This document shows positions 1 through 11,188 of a stretch of 64,000 nucleotides of DNA, one piece after another (position 1 is the stretch's first letter; each line of letters begins with the position of its first letter). The notes under the pieces are model-generated. The model worked only from the letters and a program-made list of their open reading frames with translations. It was not told the DNA's origin and searched no databases. The DNA comes from Episyrphus balteatus (Eukaryota; Arthropoda; Insecta; Diptera; Syrphidae): NCBI RefSeq assembly GCF_945859705.1, contig NC_079137.1, positions 58,560,552 to 58,624,551 on the forward strand. Direction: 5' to 3'. Made by a program: the position numbers and the translations under genes.

Positions 1-371
1 CTCCTTAGTCAATAAATATAAACAGAATTAGTAATGCGTAACTATAAGTTGATGTATGGATATTTGAGTTTTGCCCTTTTTGTATGGACCAGACCAACAG
101 AATGAAATTTTGGGTGGGAATAAATTTGATAGCAAAAAATTATTATATTTTGTTTTCTCCTCTCTGGGCAAAAGAATTATGACTTTCACATTTGACCTTG
201 AAATAAAAATGTTGAATTAAATTTTCCTAAAGAGATAATTTGAACGAATGGAAAGACAGTATAAACAGAAGTTGGTTTTATAGAATTTTGATGATTAATA
301 GCTTTTTCGGAGTAAGAATTTTGAACCAAAAATCAATAGTTCGATATGATATCAACTTTAAAAAAAAAAAA
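1..371. other. AT-rich non-coding stretch
   Basis: No open frame, RNA gene or repeat boundary could be supported here. The sequence is AT-rich and leads into the satellite array that starts near base 372. Confidence 0.5.
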
Positions 372-2215
372 TTTGCTCCGAAAAATCACACTTTCTACTT
401 TGTGAAGTTGTGAAGTTTTCCATGAGGAATTCTTGTCGCATTTTGTATGAAGAATTTTTTATCTAAGAAATCACACTTTTGACTTCGTGAAGTTCTCATT
501 TTTCATGAAGAATTTTTGTCGCATTTTGTACGAAGAGTTTTTGCTCCTTTTGACTTCGTGAAGTTCTCATTTTTCATAAAGAATTTTTGTCACATTTTGT
601 ATGAAGAATTTTTGCTGAAAGAAATCACACTTTTGACTTCGTGAAGTTCTCATTTTTCATAAAGAATTTTTGTCGCATTTTGTATGAAGAATTTTTGCTG
701 AAAGAAATCACACTTCTGACTTCGTGAAGTTCTCATTTTTCATAAAGAATTTTTGTCGCATTTTGTATGAAGAATTTTTGCTGAAAGAAATCACACTTTT
801 AACTTCGTGAAGTTCTCATTTTTCATAAAGAATTTTTGTCGCATTTTGTATGAAGAATTTTTGCTGAAAGAAATCACACTTTTGACTTCGTGAAGTTATC
901 ATTTTTCACGAAGAATTTTTGTCGCATTTTTATGAAGCATTTTCGGTCAATAAAATCACACTTTTAACTTCGTGAAGTTCTCATTTTTCATAAAGAATTT
1001 TTGTCGCATTTTGCATGAAGAATTTTTGCTGAAAGAAATCACACTTTTGACTTCGTGAAGTTATCATTTTTCACGAAGAATTTTTGTCGCATTTTTATGA
1101 AGCATTTTCAGTCAATAAAATCACACTTTTGACTTCATGAAGTTCTCATTTTTCATAAAGAATTTTTGTCGCATTTTGTATGAAGAATTTTTGCTCAAAG
1201 AAATCACACTTTTAACTTCGTGAAGTTCTCATTTTTCATAAAGAATTTTTGTCGCATTTTGCATGAAGAATTTTTGCTGAAAGAAATCACACTTTTGACT
1301 TCGTGAAGTTATCATTTTTCACGAAGAATTTTTGTCGCATTTTTATGAAGCATTTTCGGTCAATAAAATCACACTTTTGACTTCATGAAGTTCTCATTTT
1401 TCATAAAGAATTTTTGTCGCATTTTGTATGAAGAATTTTTGCTCAAAGAAATCACACTTTTAACTTCGTGAAGTTCTCATTTTTCATAAAGAATTTTTGT
1501 CGCATTTTGCATGAAGAATTTTTGCTGAAAGAAATCACACTTTTGACTTCGTGAAGTTATCATTTTTCACGAAGAATTTTTGTCGCATTTTTATGAAGCA
1601 TTTTCGGTCAATAAAATCACACTTTTAACTTCGTGAAGTTCTCATTTTTCATAAAGAATTTTTGTCGCATTTTGCATGAAGAATTTTTGCTGAAAGAAAT
1701 CACACTTTTGACTTCGTGAAGTTATCATTTTTCACGAAGAATTTTTGTCGCATTTTTATGAAGCATTTTCGGTCAATAAAATCACACTTTTGACTTCATG
1801 AAGTTCTCATTTTTCATAAAGAATTTTTGTCGCATTTTGTATGAAGAATTTTTGCTCAAAGAAATCACACTTTTAACTTCGTGAAGTTCTCATTTTTCAT
1901 AAAGAATTTTTGTCGCATTTTGTATGAAGAATTTTTGCTGAAAGAAATCACACTTTTGACTTCGTGAAGTTATCATTTTTCATGAAGAATTTTTGTCGCA
2001 TTTTGTATAAAGTATTTTTAATCAAAGAAATCTCATTTTTGACTTCGTGAAGTTCTCATTTTTCATGATAAACAATTTTCGCTCCAAAAAATCACAATTT
2101 TTACTTCGTGAAGTTCTCATTTTTCAGGACGAATTTTTGACGCATTTTGTTTGAAGTATTTTTGATCAAAGAAATTACACTTTTGACTTCGTGAAGTTCT
2201 CATTTTTCATAAAAA
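372..2215 (+). repeat. 82/83-bp satellite array, about 23 monomers
   Basis: The GACTTCGTGAAGTT core (or AACTTCG/TACTT variants) recurs at 395, 481, 552, 635, 718, 801, 884, 966, 1049, 1131, 1214, 1297, 1379, 1462, 1545, 1627, 1710, 1792, 1875, 1958, 2041, 2102 and 2185. Spacing is 82 or 83 bp except for shortened units at the edges (86, 71 and 61 bp). Three monomer types can be told apart: A has AAGTTATC and ends AAGCATTTTC(G/A)GTCAATAAA; B has AACTTCG and usually GCATGAAG; C has GACTTCATGAAG and GCTCAAAG. In 1049-1874 they run A-C-B-A-C-B-A-B-A-C-B, a partial higher-order repeat of about 248 bp. Each core is a near-palindrome, ACTTC-GT-GAAGT. No coding potential. Confidence 0.95.
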
Positions 2216-4262
2216 AATTGTGTGTTTAAAAAAAAATCAATAACCACAATGAATCATTTCTGACAAAATAAAAAAAAAAACTTTCCAGACATATTAAATT
2301 AATTCGCACAAATTTACCCTTATTGTAGACATTGTATTAAATTCTTAATTTAAATAAGGTCAGCCCAAATATGTGAAATAAGCTAATGTTAAAAATCAAC
2401 AAAAAAATATCAAACCATGTAAATAAAGATAAAATAAAATCGTTTCAAATTAAGAAACATTTAGACGCAAAAAAAATGGTTTTATTTTTATTTTCTTGTA
2501 ATTTATACAATTAAAGTTAAACAAGACCAATTATTGTATAAATAATTAAAAGAATCCTTAGGTATTATATTTACCCACAAAAAATACAACAGAAAAAATA
2601 AAACAAATCGTTCTGTGATATCTACTTGTTGCCTGCCACAAAATATCGCGTTTCAATTAAAGTATTTTGAGTACATAAGCTTTTGGTTAAACCAATAAAA
2701 TAAGATGAAGTGAGAAAGTATGGGGAAAGGAGATAAATTCCACGCCTGGTTGCGCTCTGGTAAAAAATAAATAACAATTTCGTTTCTTTTTTTTTTTTTT
2801 TGTTAGTGTCCTTGGTTTAAAATGAAACAATTTTTGCTGATGCTTTCGCAAAAAAAAACGAAAAAAAGACCCCCAAAAAAGTATCCTTTAAGTTTAAGTA
2901 CACCCACAAACATACACATACACACACACAATTGATACCAAACCGATGAAAAGCCAAAAAGCATATGACCATTAAAAAAGGTTTATTATTTGTTTTCCTC
3001 TCCGAACCTTCTTCGAGAGGATATTTTTTTTTTTTTTATTTTTTTTTTTAATGCCACAGTCCACAGCCATCAATAGCTCTCAGAGTAGTCCGACAGCCAT
3101 TCCCAGGACGATGGGAAAAATTAACGAACCGTAGAATATGTTCTTTTGTTCTTTTCGCTTTATTTTTTGGAAATTTGAATCTTTCGAAAGAATAAGCACA
3201 AAATACGTTCACCGGCCGGTTAATAGTCTCCTCTTTCCATCGCTCCTCAATGTCCTGTCAGGAGTATAAAAAGCACTTTCACCAAAAACGAAAAACCAAC
3301 CATCAGACAAAACCACAAATTCGACCAACACATCAGCCCTCATTTCAACATCCAGGCGTATAAAAACTACATGAGGACTACTACACTTTTGGCAAAGGAC
3401 TACATTCATACAACACAACCATATCCTTAACATTAAAACCAGGCTATATATGAACATTTCTTTTGGTAGAAGAGAATAAAATAAAATTCAAGGATTATCC
3501 AATTGTCTATCAATTTGCTTCCATCCGGCAGTAACATTGCCAAACGGCGAAAGGAAGAGAAGAGCCGGCACGAACGAAATCCTGCAAAAAGAATTGCTAG
3601 CAAAAAACTCCAACAAATCAACTTGTGGTTAAATTGTCGCTTGTCGGTCTATATTTCTCTCTCCTTCATGTTTTTTTTTACTTTTCTTTTTTTTTTTTCT
3701 TAAAAAAAGGAAAGAAAAAAAAATATTTTCGTAGTCACGAATTGAAGTGGAAGGAAGAGCTCTTGCGTTGTCTAGCCGTTCCCGTTATAAAGCAAAAATT
3801 CCTTTTTACTTTTTTTTTTTAAATAAATTCCCATATATTCTCATACCTTATGTTATAAGATGGCATAAATAACGATTACTTTTGAACTCGATTTGCCCAT
3901 CCTTTTTTTTTTACACAAATACTCTTTTTCTCTTTGGATTTTTCACTCTTTGGTACAAAAAAAATATCGATTTACTTGTGAAAGGACATTAATTTATATA
4001 AAAATAAAAAATACTTATTTCTATAGAAATGGTGCAAGTCCAACAGAATAGATTTATGTACCTTTAGGCTTGTTGGGTTGAAATTTTTTTTTAACATTAT
4101 TTTGACCTCAACATCAGGAAGGAAAATGTACGACTATATGAATGAGTCGTGTTAACTTGGTTTTCTTATGATGAATTGGTTCGAGAAATTTTGATATGAA
4201 AAATATATATAACTTTCAATTTCAAAAGATATTATCAAAGCGTCACGGGAAAGGTTTTAAGA
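2216..4262. other. Non-coding spacer between two opposed satellite arrays
   Basis: Poly-A and poly-T tracts alternate with a less AT-rich block at about 2,990-3,620. That block has TATAAA at 3265-3270 and another TATAAAA near 3359, but no initiator at the usual distance and no downstream frame, so no promoter is called. The short open frames in this stretch look random. Confidence 0.45.
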
Positions 4263-4269
4263 AATAAAA

Positions 4270-4990
4270 ATTCTACATAAAGTATGAGAACTTCACGAAG
4301 ACAAAAGTGTGATTTCTTAAAACAAAAATACTTCATACAAAATGAGAACTTCACGAAGACAAAAGTGTGATTTCTTTGACAAAACTACTTCTTACATAAT
4401 GCGTCAAAAAATTCTGATGAAAAATGAGAACTTCACGAAGTTAAAAGTGTGATTTCCTTGAACAAAAATTCTTCATAAAGAATGGGAACTTCACGAAGTC
4501 AAAAGGGTGACTTTAAAAAAAAAAATGCTTCATACAAAATGCGTCAAGAAATCCTCATAAAAAATGAGAACTTCACGAAGTTAAAAGTGGGTTCTCCTTG
4601 ACCGAAAATGCTTTATACAAAATGCGATAAAAATTCCTCATACAAAATGAGAACTTCATGAAGTTAAAAGCGTGATTTCTTATATCAAAAGGGCGACAAA
4701 TATTTCGCATGAAAAATGAGAACTTCACGAAGTCAAAATTGTGATTTCCTTGAACAAAAATGCTTCATACAAAATGCGTCAAGAAATCCTCATGAAAAAT
4801 GAGAACTTCACGAATTTAAAAGTGTGATTTCTTTGAGCAAAAATGCTTTATACAAAATGCTACAAAATTTATCCATAAAAAATTGAGAGCTTAACGAAGT
4901 CAAAAGTCTGATTTCTTATTGAGTAAAAAACGCTTGAAAGAGGATTTGTCAAAATTCTTCATAAGGAACGAGAATTTCATGTCATAAAAA
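4270..4990 (-). repeat. Diverged inverted copies of the 82/83-bp satellite
   Basis: The reverse complement of the satellite core, AACTTCACGAAG, recurs with its CTTCACGAAG part (or a variant) at about 4291, 4349, 4431, 4489, 4571, 4654, 4723, 4805 and 4890. Steps are 82-83 bp, with three shortened units (58, 58 and 69 bp). Flanking words such as AAAAGTGTGATTTC and CAAAATGCG also match the forward array in reverse complement. Copies differ more from one another than those at 372-2215, so this arm looks older or less homogenised. Confidence 0.9.
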
Positions 4991-6559
4991 AGCTTTTTGT
5001 AGTGTATTCATATAAAATCGTTAAAAAATATTTCAAACTCAAATAATAAAAAAGAAATTAACTCAATAAAAAAAAATTAAATATTTCTTGGTAACCCACT
5101 TAAAATGTCTCCAAATTTGCATTAGGTATTATTATTAAGAAAAACAAATAAAAACACAAAAATTAATAAAATTAAATCTGTGCTAGCTTTAAGTGCTTTG
5201 TTAAATCAAACAACAATATATTTTAATTGCAGAATGCCATTAAACAAACAAGAGAAGAAATTCTCTTCCCCATCTCATATACCATTAAAATTGTTTCAAG
5301 TCCTCTTGCAGACAAATAAGCTCAAATCAAAAGGCCATTACAAATTTATGGCCTGTGAATTCATGACCCAGAGTCATAAAAACCAATAATCCTCTGGTAA
5401 TGGTGATGGAGAGATTGAATACTTTTATATGTTTTGTTGTTTGTGTTTGTGTGTGATGCTTCATATCACATAAGGAATCAAAATCATGTAACCACACCAA
5501 CACCATCAACCTCATCCCTTATTCCATATTTTATCTCCAGATTTTCATCCAACAAAAAATGCGATAAAACTGAAAGACTGCAAATAAAAAAATATGCCTA
5601 TTAGCCCCTCTTTTTCCGGCCATGACATTGACGAATAACCTAAAATGCAAAACTATAATATTTTTTTGTATTTTTTTTTTTGGTTTTGTTTATTTCTTTG
5701 GAATTTGAAAGACTCAAGCAGTCAAGGCACGTTTTCGATTTGGTTTTGCAGTGAATTAGTTATATGGCCATACAAAGTAATTGGACTACACAATCTCCAT
5801 CAGCTTTTGGATATGTTCAGTATCTTTTTCTCTTCGACAGAGAAGGAAAAAGAGGATGAATCCATCTCCATCTCCAAGCTCTCAACTTCAGATCATGTCC
5901 GATGGCATTTGGCCATTTATAGAGTTTGAGTCTAAGCAAACTAAAAGTCTGAATAGCAAACTAGTTGCCTGCCTCTGCCTGCTTTGGTTTGGTAAAAATG
6001 GAAAGACGTTGAAGACTTTTGTGTATGGCACTTTAATAATTCATTTTTGCCCGATACATGTTTAATCCGTCGAGTGGAAATTGGATGAATGCACTTAACG
6101 GAATTAATTAGATTATGGTTATGTGTGTGTTTGCATTCGTAGATGTTAGATTTTTTGTATATTTATTTTGAAATATACAAAATAATATTACGAAACGTGA
6201 CTTTTATTATTTTTTTTTTTTTTTGTAGAAAAAAAAAAGACTCTTATGCGGGTAAATAGTGAATAGACTACTTGTCAACTGCAGGAAATAAAATATTTTC
6301 CAGTTGGATGAATCCTTAATTTAAATGTAACCCCTTTTATTTTATTTTATTTTATTTATTTATTTTTTTTTTTTTCAAATCCAAAACACATATCCTGCAA
6401 CCAGTTTTTTGTTTTGAAAAGACAAAATAATTGAATTGAAAATAATTTGTTTAATTAAATTTAGAATTTTGAAAAATAAATATGAGTGGAAAAAAACGTT
6501 ATGTGAAAGAGATTTTTAAACATAAAAAACTTTTTTATGTCAGTGAACAAAATTCATTT
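4991..6559. other. Non-coding stretch, partly less AT-rich
   Basis: No gene could be supported. About 5,600-6,120 is richer in G and C and reads as unique DNA; the overlapping short frames there have no recognisable domain. Long T and A runs occur at about 6,205-6,240 and 6,340-6,375. Confidence 0.4.
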
Positions 6560-6659
6560 TTCTTAGGGCCAATTTTTCAATAGTCAGTTAAACAGTCGTT
6601 AGTTAGTACTTATTTCCCGGATAGAGAAAAAATTAATTTTTCAACAGTCAGATGTTGCT

Positions 6660-7510
6660 TATTCCTAGAGTTCAAGTTGCTTACATTTTTAAGAATTTTT
6701 ATATAGAAATTTGGGAAATGAAGGTACTATAAAGGTAAAAAAAACATTAAATTGGTTTTTTTAAAAAATGAAACTAAATCAATCTGAAATCAAATTGCCC
6801 TTCAAAACAAGTATTTAGTTTTGATTGATATATTAAGATACATTTTTAGAAAAAAAAATTTTTAAAATCGTTAGAGCCGTTTTTTAAAAAAACTAATTTT
6901 TTGGAAAAAAAAGTTTTAAAATAAAATTGCCATTTTGTAGAAATCACTAATCGACATCTAAAAACAAAATTTCAAAAAAATACAATGTCCCGTTTTCGAA
7001 TGTTTGATTTTTCAAAAAAAAAAAAAAATTTTTAAATCCAAAAATTATTTTTTCGAAATTTTATTTTTGGCTTAGGTATTTAAAAATTATATAAATGGTT
7101 CTTCACAAAAAGTTTCGTTGAAATCGAATAAGCCGTTTCAAGAATATCGGATTTAAAAAAAAAGCGGTTCTATGGCAGGTACCGTAATGATTTTCAAAAA
7201 AAAAAAAAAAAATCGTTGGTTCTTAAAACTTACATTTGAATTTTTTTAACAAAATCGTTGGAGTGGTTTTTGAGCAATTTCAACTTAAAATCGGAATATG
7301 ACAAGTACGGTTATTTTTGGTCCAAACAAAATTTATTCCAAAAATCCCTCTGGAGAGTCTCAAAAAATTGCAACATACCAAGTTTGAAGTCAATCGGCCT
7401 ATCCGTTTTACCTTTAGCACCTTATACAGACACTTTTTTGGCATTCTCTACCATCGTAATAGGTATCATGGAAAAATGTTATCTCAACTTTTTTTTTATA
7501 CGATATATGT
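6660..7510 (+). repeat. Dispersed repeat family L, copy 1
   Basis: This stretch matches the reverse complement of about 48,690-49,562 over its whole length with many substitutions and small gaps. Shared landmarks are TCAAATTGCCCT, ATCGTTAGAGCCG-like words, TCTATGGCAGGTACCGT, CCCTCTGGAGAG, CATACCAAGTTTGAAGTCAA and the ATCATCGTAAT-like end. There is no coding frame across it. It resembles a non-autonomous interspersed repeat of unknown class. The open frames at 7258-7547 are not conserved as protein in the second copy. Confidence 0.75.
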
Positions 7511-7534
7511 ATCGCAAGTAAAAAATTTAAAAAA

Positions 7535-7595
7535 ATGGCATCCGTAGGGGATCGAACCTGCTTGTGCTTTACCATTTTGCCATCTCACTTATAAA
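7535..7595 (-). other. tRNA-like fragment with box A and box B, no anticodon arm
   Basis: Read on the minus strand, TGGCAAAATGG fits the pol III box A pattern and GGTTCGATCCC fits box B, followed by a CCA and a run of T. The gap between the boxes is only about 13 bases, so there is no room for an anticodon stem-loop and it cannot be a normal tRNA gene. The T-stem pairing is also imperfect. It is probably the relic of a tRNA-derived SINE or a decayed tRNA pseudogene. Confidence 0.4.
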
Positions 7596-7699
7596 AATTA
7601 ATATGACAAACTGCAACTCAACCATACGACGATTTTAAGAAAATTGATGAATATGTTTTTCATCATTGATTCAATGTAGAACGCATTAAATTTTACTAT

Positions 7700-7935
7700 A
7701 TTTACGTTGTTTCTCTGGGTGGGTAACAAAGGTGTTTTTTTTTTTAGTGAAAAAATTGATAGGTCACCCTAATGAAATTTGATAAAATCCTCACAATTAT
7801 GATAGAAAGCAAGAATAAAGAGTCTTTATGAAATAATTTTTGGTCAAAAGGGTGTTTTTTTCGAAGAGACTGAAAATTCTGCAATTGGTACCAAAAAGCC
7901 AATGATTTAGAACTACTTTGTACCAAGAAAATGAT
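7700..7935. repeat. Degenerate repeat with AAAGGTGTTTTTTT boxes
   Basis: Two copies of an AAAGGTGTTTTTT-type box lie near 7730 and 7848. The same box recurs at 42,745-43,260 at intervals of about 150 bp. The sequence between boxes is too diverged to align by eye with confidence. Confidence 0.35.
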
Positions 7936-8247
7936 GATAAAATAAGAAAAGGAAGGTATAATATAATTTGGATTTAATTTTATTAATTCCTACAACAGAG
8001 GTGTTTGTCTTCAAACACTAGTTAATTTTGCCTATTTAAATGGGTATAATGGTTTCAAAAGATATGTTTTTCAAAAAAAAAAACAAATTAATTCAAGAAA
8101 ATTTAGTTAAAAAAAAACTAATGCATTCTACACAAATTTTAATCCATATCTTATTTCATACACATCGTATTTAATACAAGCAAGGGTTCATATGGATATC
8201 TACGAAAATTTATTTTAAAAATGAAAATTTTAATGACATTCCCATGA

Positions 8248-9078
8248 ATTTTTGAAGTGAAAACTTCATTAGTATCGTATAGTGATTTGAAACAAGAATC
8301 AATTGATCATAACTTTTTTGTTTTAATAGATAGATAAATGAAATTTATACAGTAGATAATTAAATAAATTATGATTGTGCAAAATTTCAATTAATTTCAA
8401 ATTCAAAATTTTAAGATAACGGTGAAAAGATGTTCTTTTTTAAACACGTTATATCTTTTGATCTAGAGCACATAACAAATTTATTTAACTTTAATACGCA
8501 TGCTGATAATAGTACCTTTCATTTAATATATCACACATAACGGTATGTGCTCTACAAGTTATATAATCTTTAATTGAAAAACTTGAAAAATACCTCAAAA
8601 CACCTGTGAAGATTTGTTGCCGATGACCAGCCAGCAGTAGACGAAGTACCGTAATCTCAGTTTGAAATTTCGACATGGTTGGCTTTAAAAAATTCTTACT
8701 TTTTTTGTAGGCATGGTAGAAATATGATTGAAACTTCATATAAAAGGTGAAATAATAGTGATATAAAATTTATTATAAGTTGTCTTAAAAAAAATGGATT
8801 TAATGGCGTTAGAAGAGAAAAGAGATTGATTGTTTTGCTTTTTTTATGAAAACTAATTGGGTTGAAAAAATTCTAGCTCTTTTTGTAAATGTTGTATATA
8901 CATGGTCGATATAAATATTTTGAGCTGAAACAATAAGCTTTCAGATGGTATAAAATTTATTGTAGGTTGTCATATAAAAAAAATGATGGAATAAAAAAAA
9001 GTTACCTATATTTTTTTCGATTTTTTTAAAATGATTTTTAAGGTTTCACTTCAACCACGTGTGAATTGCACACACGAT
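8248..9078 (+). repeat. Dispersed repeat family R, copy 1 (near full length)
   Basis: This is the best-preserved uninterrupted copy of a family seen six times in the window. In order it holds an ACGGTGAAAAG/ACGTTATATC block, TATCACACATAACGG, ACCTCAAAACACCTGTG, TACCGTAATCTCAG, then two diverged subunits of about 190-200 bp. Each subunit starts at AAAAAATTCT and ends with TAAAATTTATT, then a GGTTGTC- or AGTTGTC-like word. The right end has a short hairpin, CGTGTG/CACACG at 9058-9076. No open frame runs through it, so it is non-autonomous; its class is unknown. Confidence 0.8.
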
Positions 9079-9085
9079 TTTTTTT

Positions 9086-10634
9086 CCTTATGTACCTTTA
9101 AGATTGTGTTTATAAACACAAAAAAAAAATGCAAAAATCTGTTTTGTTTATATTTTCGACACAGCAAAATATCATTTTTCACTTGGCATCTCGTTCTCCC
9201 TCTGTAGCTGATGCACGTTTAAAAATGCCACACCTACAACAAATGTTTTACCTTCACCTTGACTGCTTCTTCCATATTATATGAGTTCACATTAAAAAAA
9301 AAAAAATACCCACTCACCTGGAAAACGTTGCCAATGTTAATTTAAGGCACTTAAAGTCTGCCAAGTAGCGAGGTATTGTAAAAAGGAATTCGGTTAATTT
9401 TCTCCAGGAAAAAACGAAACCAAAAATACATAAACTTTTTATTAAAAAAAAAAAAATGAAATGATTGTGAACTATACAAGTACTTATGCCAAGGAATGTG
9501 TGTATGTGTGAGTGTTTTTTTTTTTTTTTAATCCTGGCTTCTGTTTATCCGTGTCGTTTTTTTGCTGAGCATTAAAAAAAAAAAATAAAAGTAGTCACTC
9601 CCAATACCATTTTTTTTAAAAGTCAAACAGGACCTTGAATGACTGCCTTTGAAAATGTGTGTGTGTGGTACCTACATACTCTCGGATCCTCCGGTGAACA
9701 AGAAGTCATATGTACATTTCCACTCCACTCCCTAAAGACATCAGACCCATGCAAAAAAAAAAACCATGCATAGCATCATCATCATCTTCATCAGCAAAAT
9801 CACACATACATACAATACAAGCTAGAAGGCAGAGAGAGAATATATGGTGAAACCTTGGCGAGTATTTATTTAAATACGAACCACATGACTTTTGTGCCAC
9901 CTCAACCACTAGGACTCGGCTTCGGCATAGACTTGGTCGTTGTTGTTGCTATTTGATGTGATGTGGGACGATAGAGTGAGATAGGTTGTCGGCGGGCGGC
10001 AGAGAAACTAAAAGCAAGAGCACACTGGTGGCGTGGCTAGGCTTTTTAAATGAGTTCGGTGAGCCAAGTCGTTTCCATAATGGTGTACACACACTGGGGG
10101 TAGGCCACCATCAACCATCAACAACACTTTAAAATCTCCCACCCACCCACTTTTCCATCCACCCTCTTTTCCATATATTCAGTTATAAGGACGATTTTAT
10201 AATGACGATGTGAGTCTTGGCATACAAATGGGATCATCGACGTTATCTTGACAGAGAAAAATTCCTGCATAAATCAGGACAATCATATACAAGATAAAAG
10301 CTTAAAATAAAAGGAATATTCACGTAGGCTATAGAACGAACTTCAGGAAGCCGAAGCCGCACCTGATTATTATACACAAACAAACGAGAGAAGTATAGTT
10401 TTTGAACTTTTTGAAATCTTCCTTTTTGAATCTTGCCACGTTTCGAAACTGGTTAAAAGGGTTTGAGTTTCGATTAGATGACCTTGAGTTTTGCAAAATG
10501 CTTTTTCTATTTATTTTCTATGGAATAAGGATAAAAAGTGTGTCCTTGAATTTGTTTCAAATTACGAAATGAACAAAAAATTGGAAACTCAATTAATTTT
10601 AGTGCGAGAGTCCTTGAAAACTCTGTCTAATGTG
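9086..10634. other. Non-coding, mostly unique DNA
   Basis: No gene was found. There is a short TCA/ATC microsatellite near 9774-9795, GT-rich tracts near 9655, and a GC-richer block at 9,900-10,260. This is a plausible place for host regulatory DNA, but nothing specific can be called. Confidence 0.4.
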
Positions 10635-10638
10635 CACC

Positions 10639-11103
10639 TATAGCACGTATTGTATTGCTATTCTTCTTTCTTTTTTCGACGACGAAACACCTTTTAGTTT
10701 TTAAGATTTTTATTTTATTTATTCTTAATATTATTTTTACAATGTAATTTAAGTTAGGTTGGGAGCAATATTGCACCAGCACACAATTTAATAGTTCTTA
10801 TAATTTTATTAGAAATTGAAGTATGAACTGTATGAAAGCGAATGGATGAATGAATGACAGCTAAAAGTTAATTATCAAGAAAACAAGATTGACAGTTGGT
10901 TTTTTTGTTTTCGTTAAGTTGTTTTGGTAAGCGTTCAGAAAATGAAACTTTAAGTTTGAAACAGAAGTATGCGGTTGCGTTCGCGTAAACGATTTAAAAT
11001 CGCGATGCGATTTTATTTTGGAGTATTATAAAATGTTTTATTTTATTTTATAAAATGTTTATTTTATTTTATGTAATGTTTATTTTATATTATATCCACC
11101 ACA
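10639..11103 (-). repeat. 3' LTR of the Ty3/gypsy element
   Basis: This copy matches 16591-17055 base for base as far as I could compare. On the minus strand it begins TGTGGTGGATAT and ends GTGCTATA. The start-proximal part carries repeated AAATAAACATTTTAT words and a GC-containing palindrome around TCGCGA. AATAAA polyadenylation signals lie in the end-proximal half. Confidence 0.95.
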
Positions 11104-11115
11104 TCACCCTCCTCC
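11104..11115 (-). other. Polypurine tract
   Basis: On the minus strand GGAGGAGGGTGA directly abuts the first base of the 3' LTR. This is where a Ty3/gypsy element primes plus-strand DNA synthesis. Confidence 0.8.
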
Positions 11116-11188
11116 AATCGAGTCTCCGTCTTCGAGATTTAAAAGTCTTTTAAATTAAATAAAACTTTGATTTATTTTGTTTGTAAAA

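Noticed and set aside
372..2215. CRISPR-like regularly spaced repeat
   Set aside because: The whole 82/83-bp unit is repeated with no unique spacers, and the DNA is eukaryotic; it is a satellite.
3209..3457. Open frame and TATA boxes at 3265 and 3359, possible promoter and gene
   Set aside because: No initiator at the right distance, no conserved frame on the plus strand, and the minus-strand frame has no recognisable domain.
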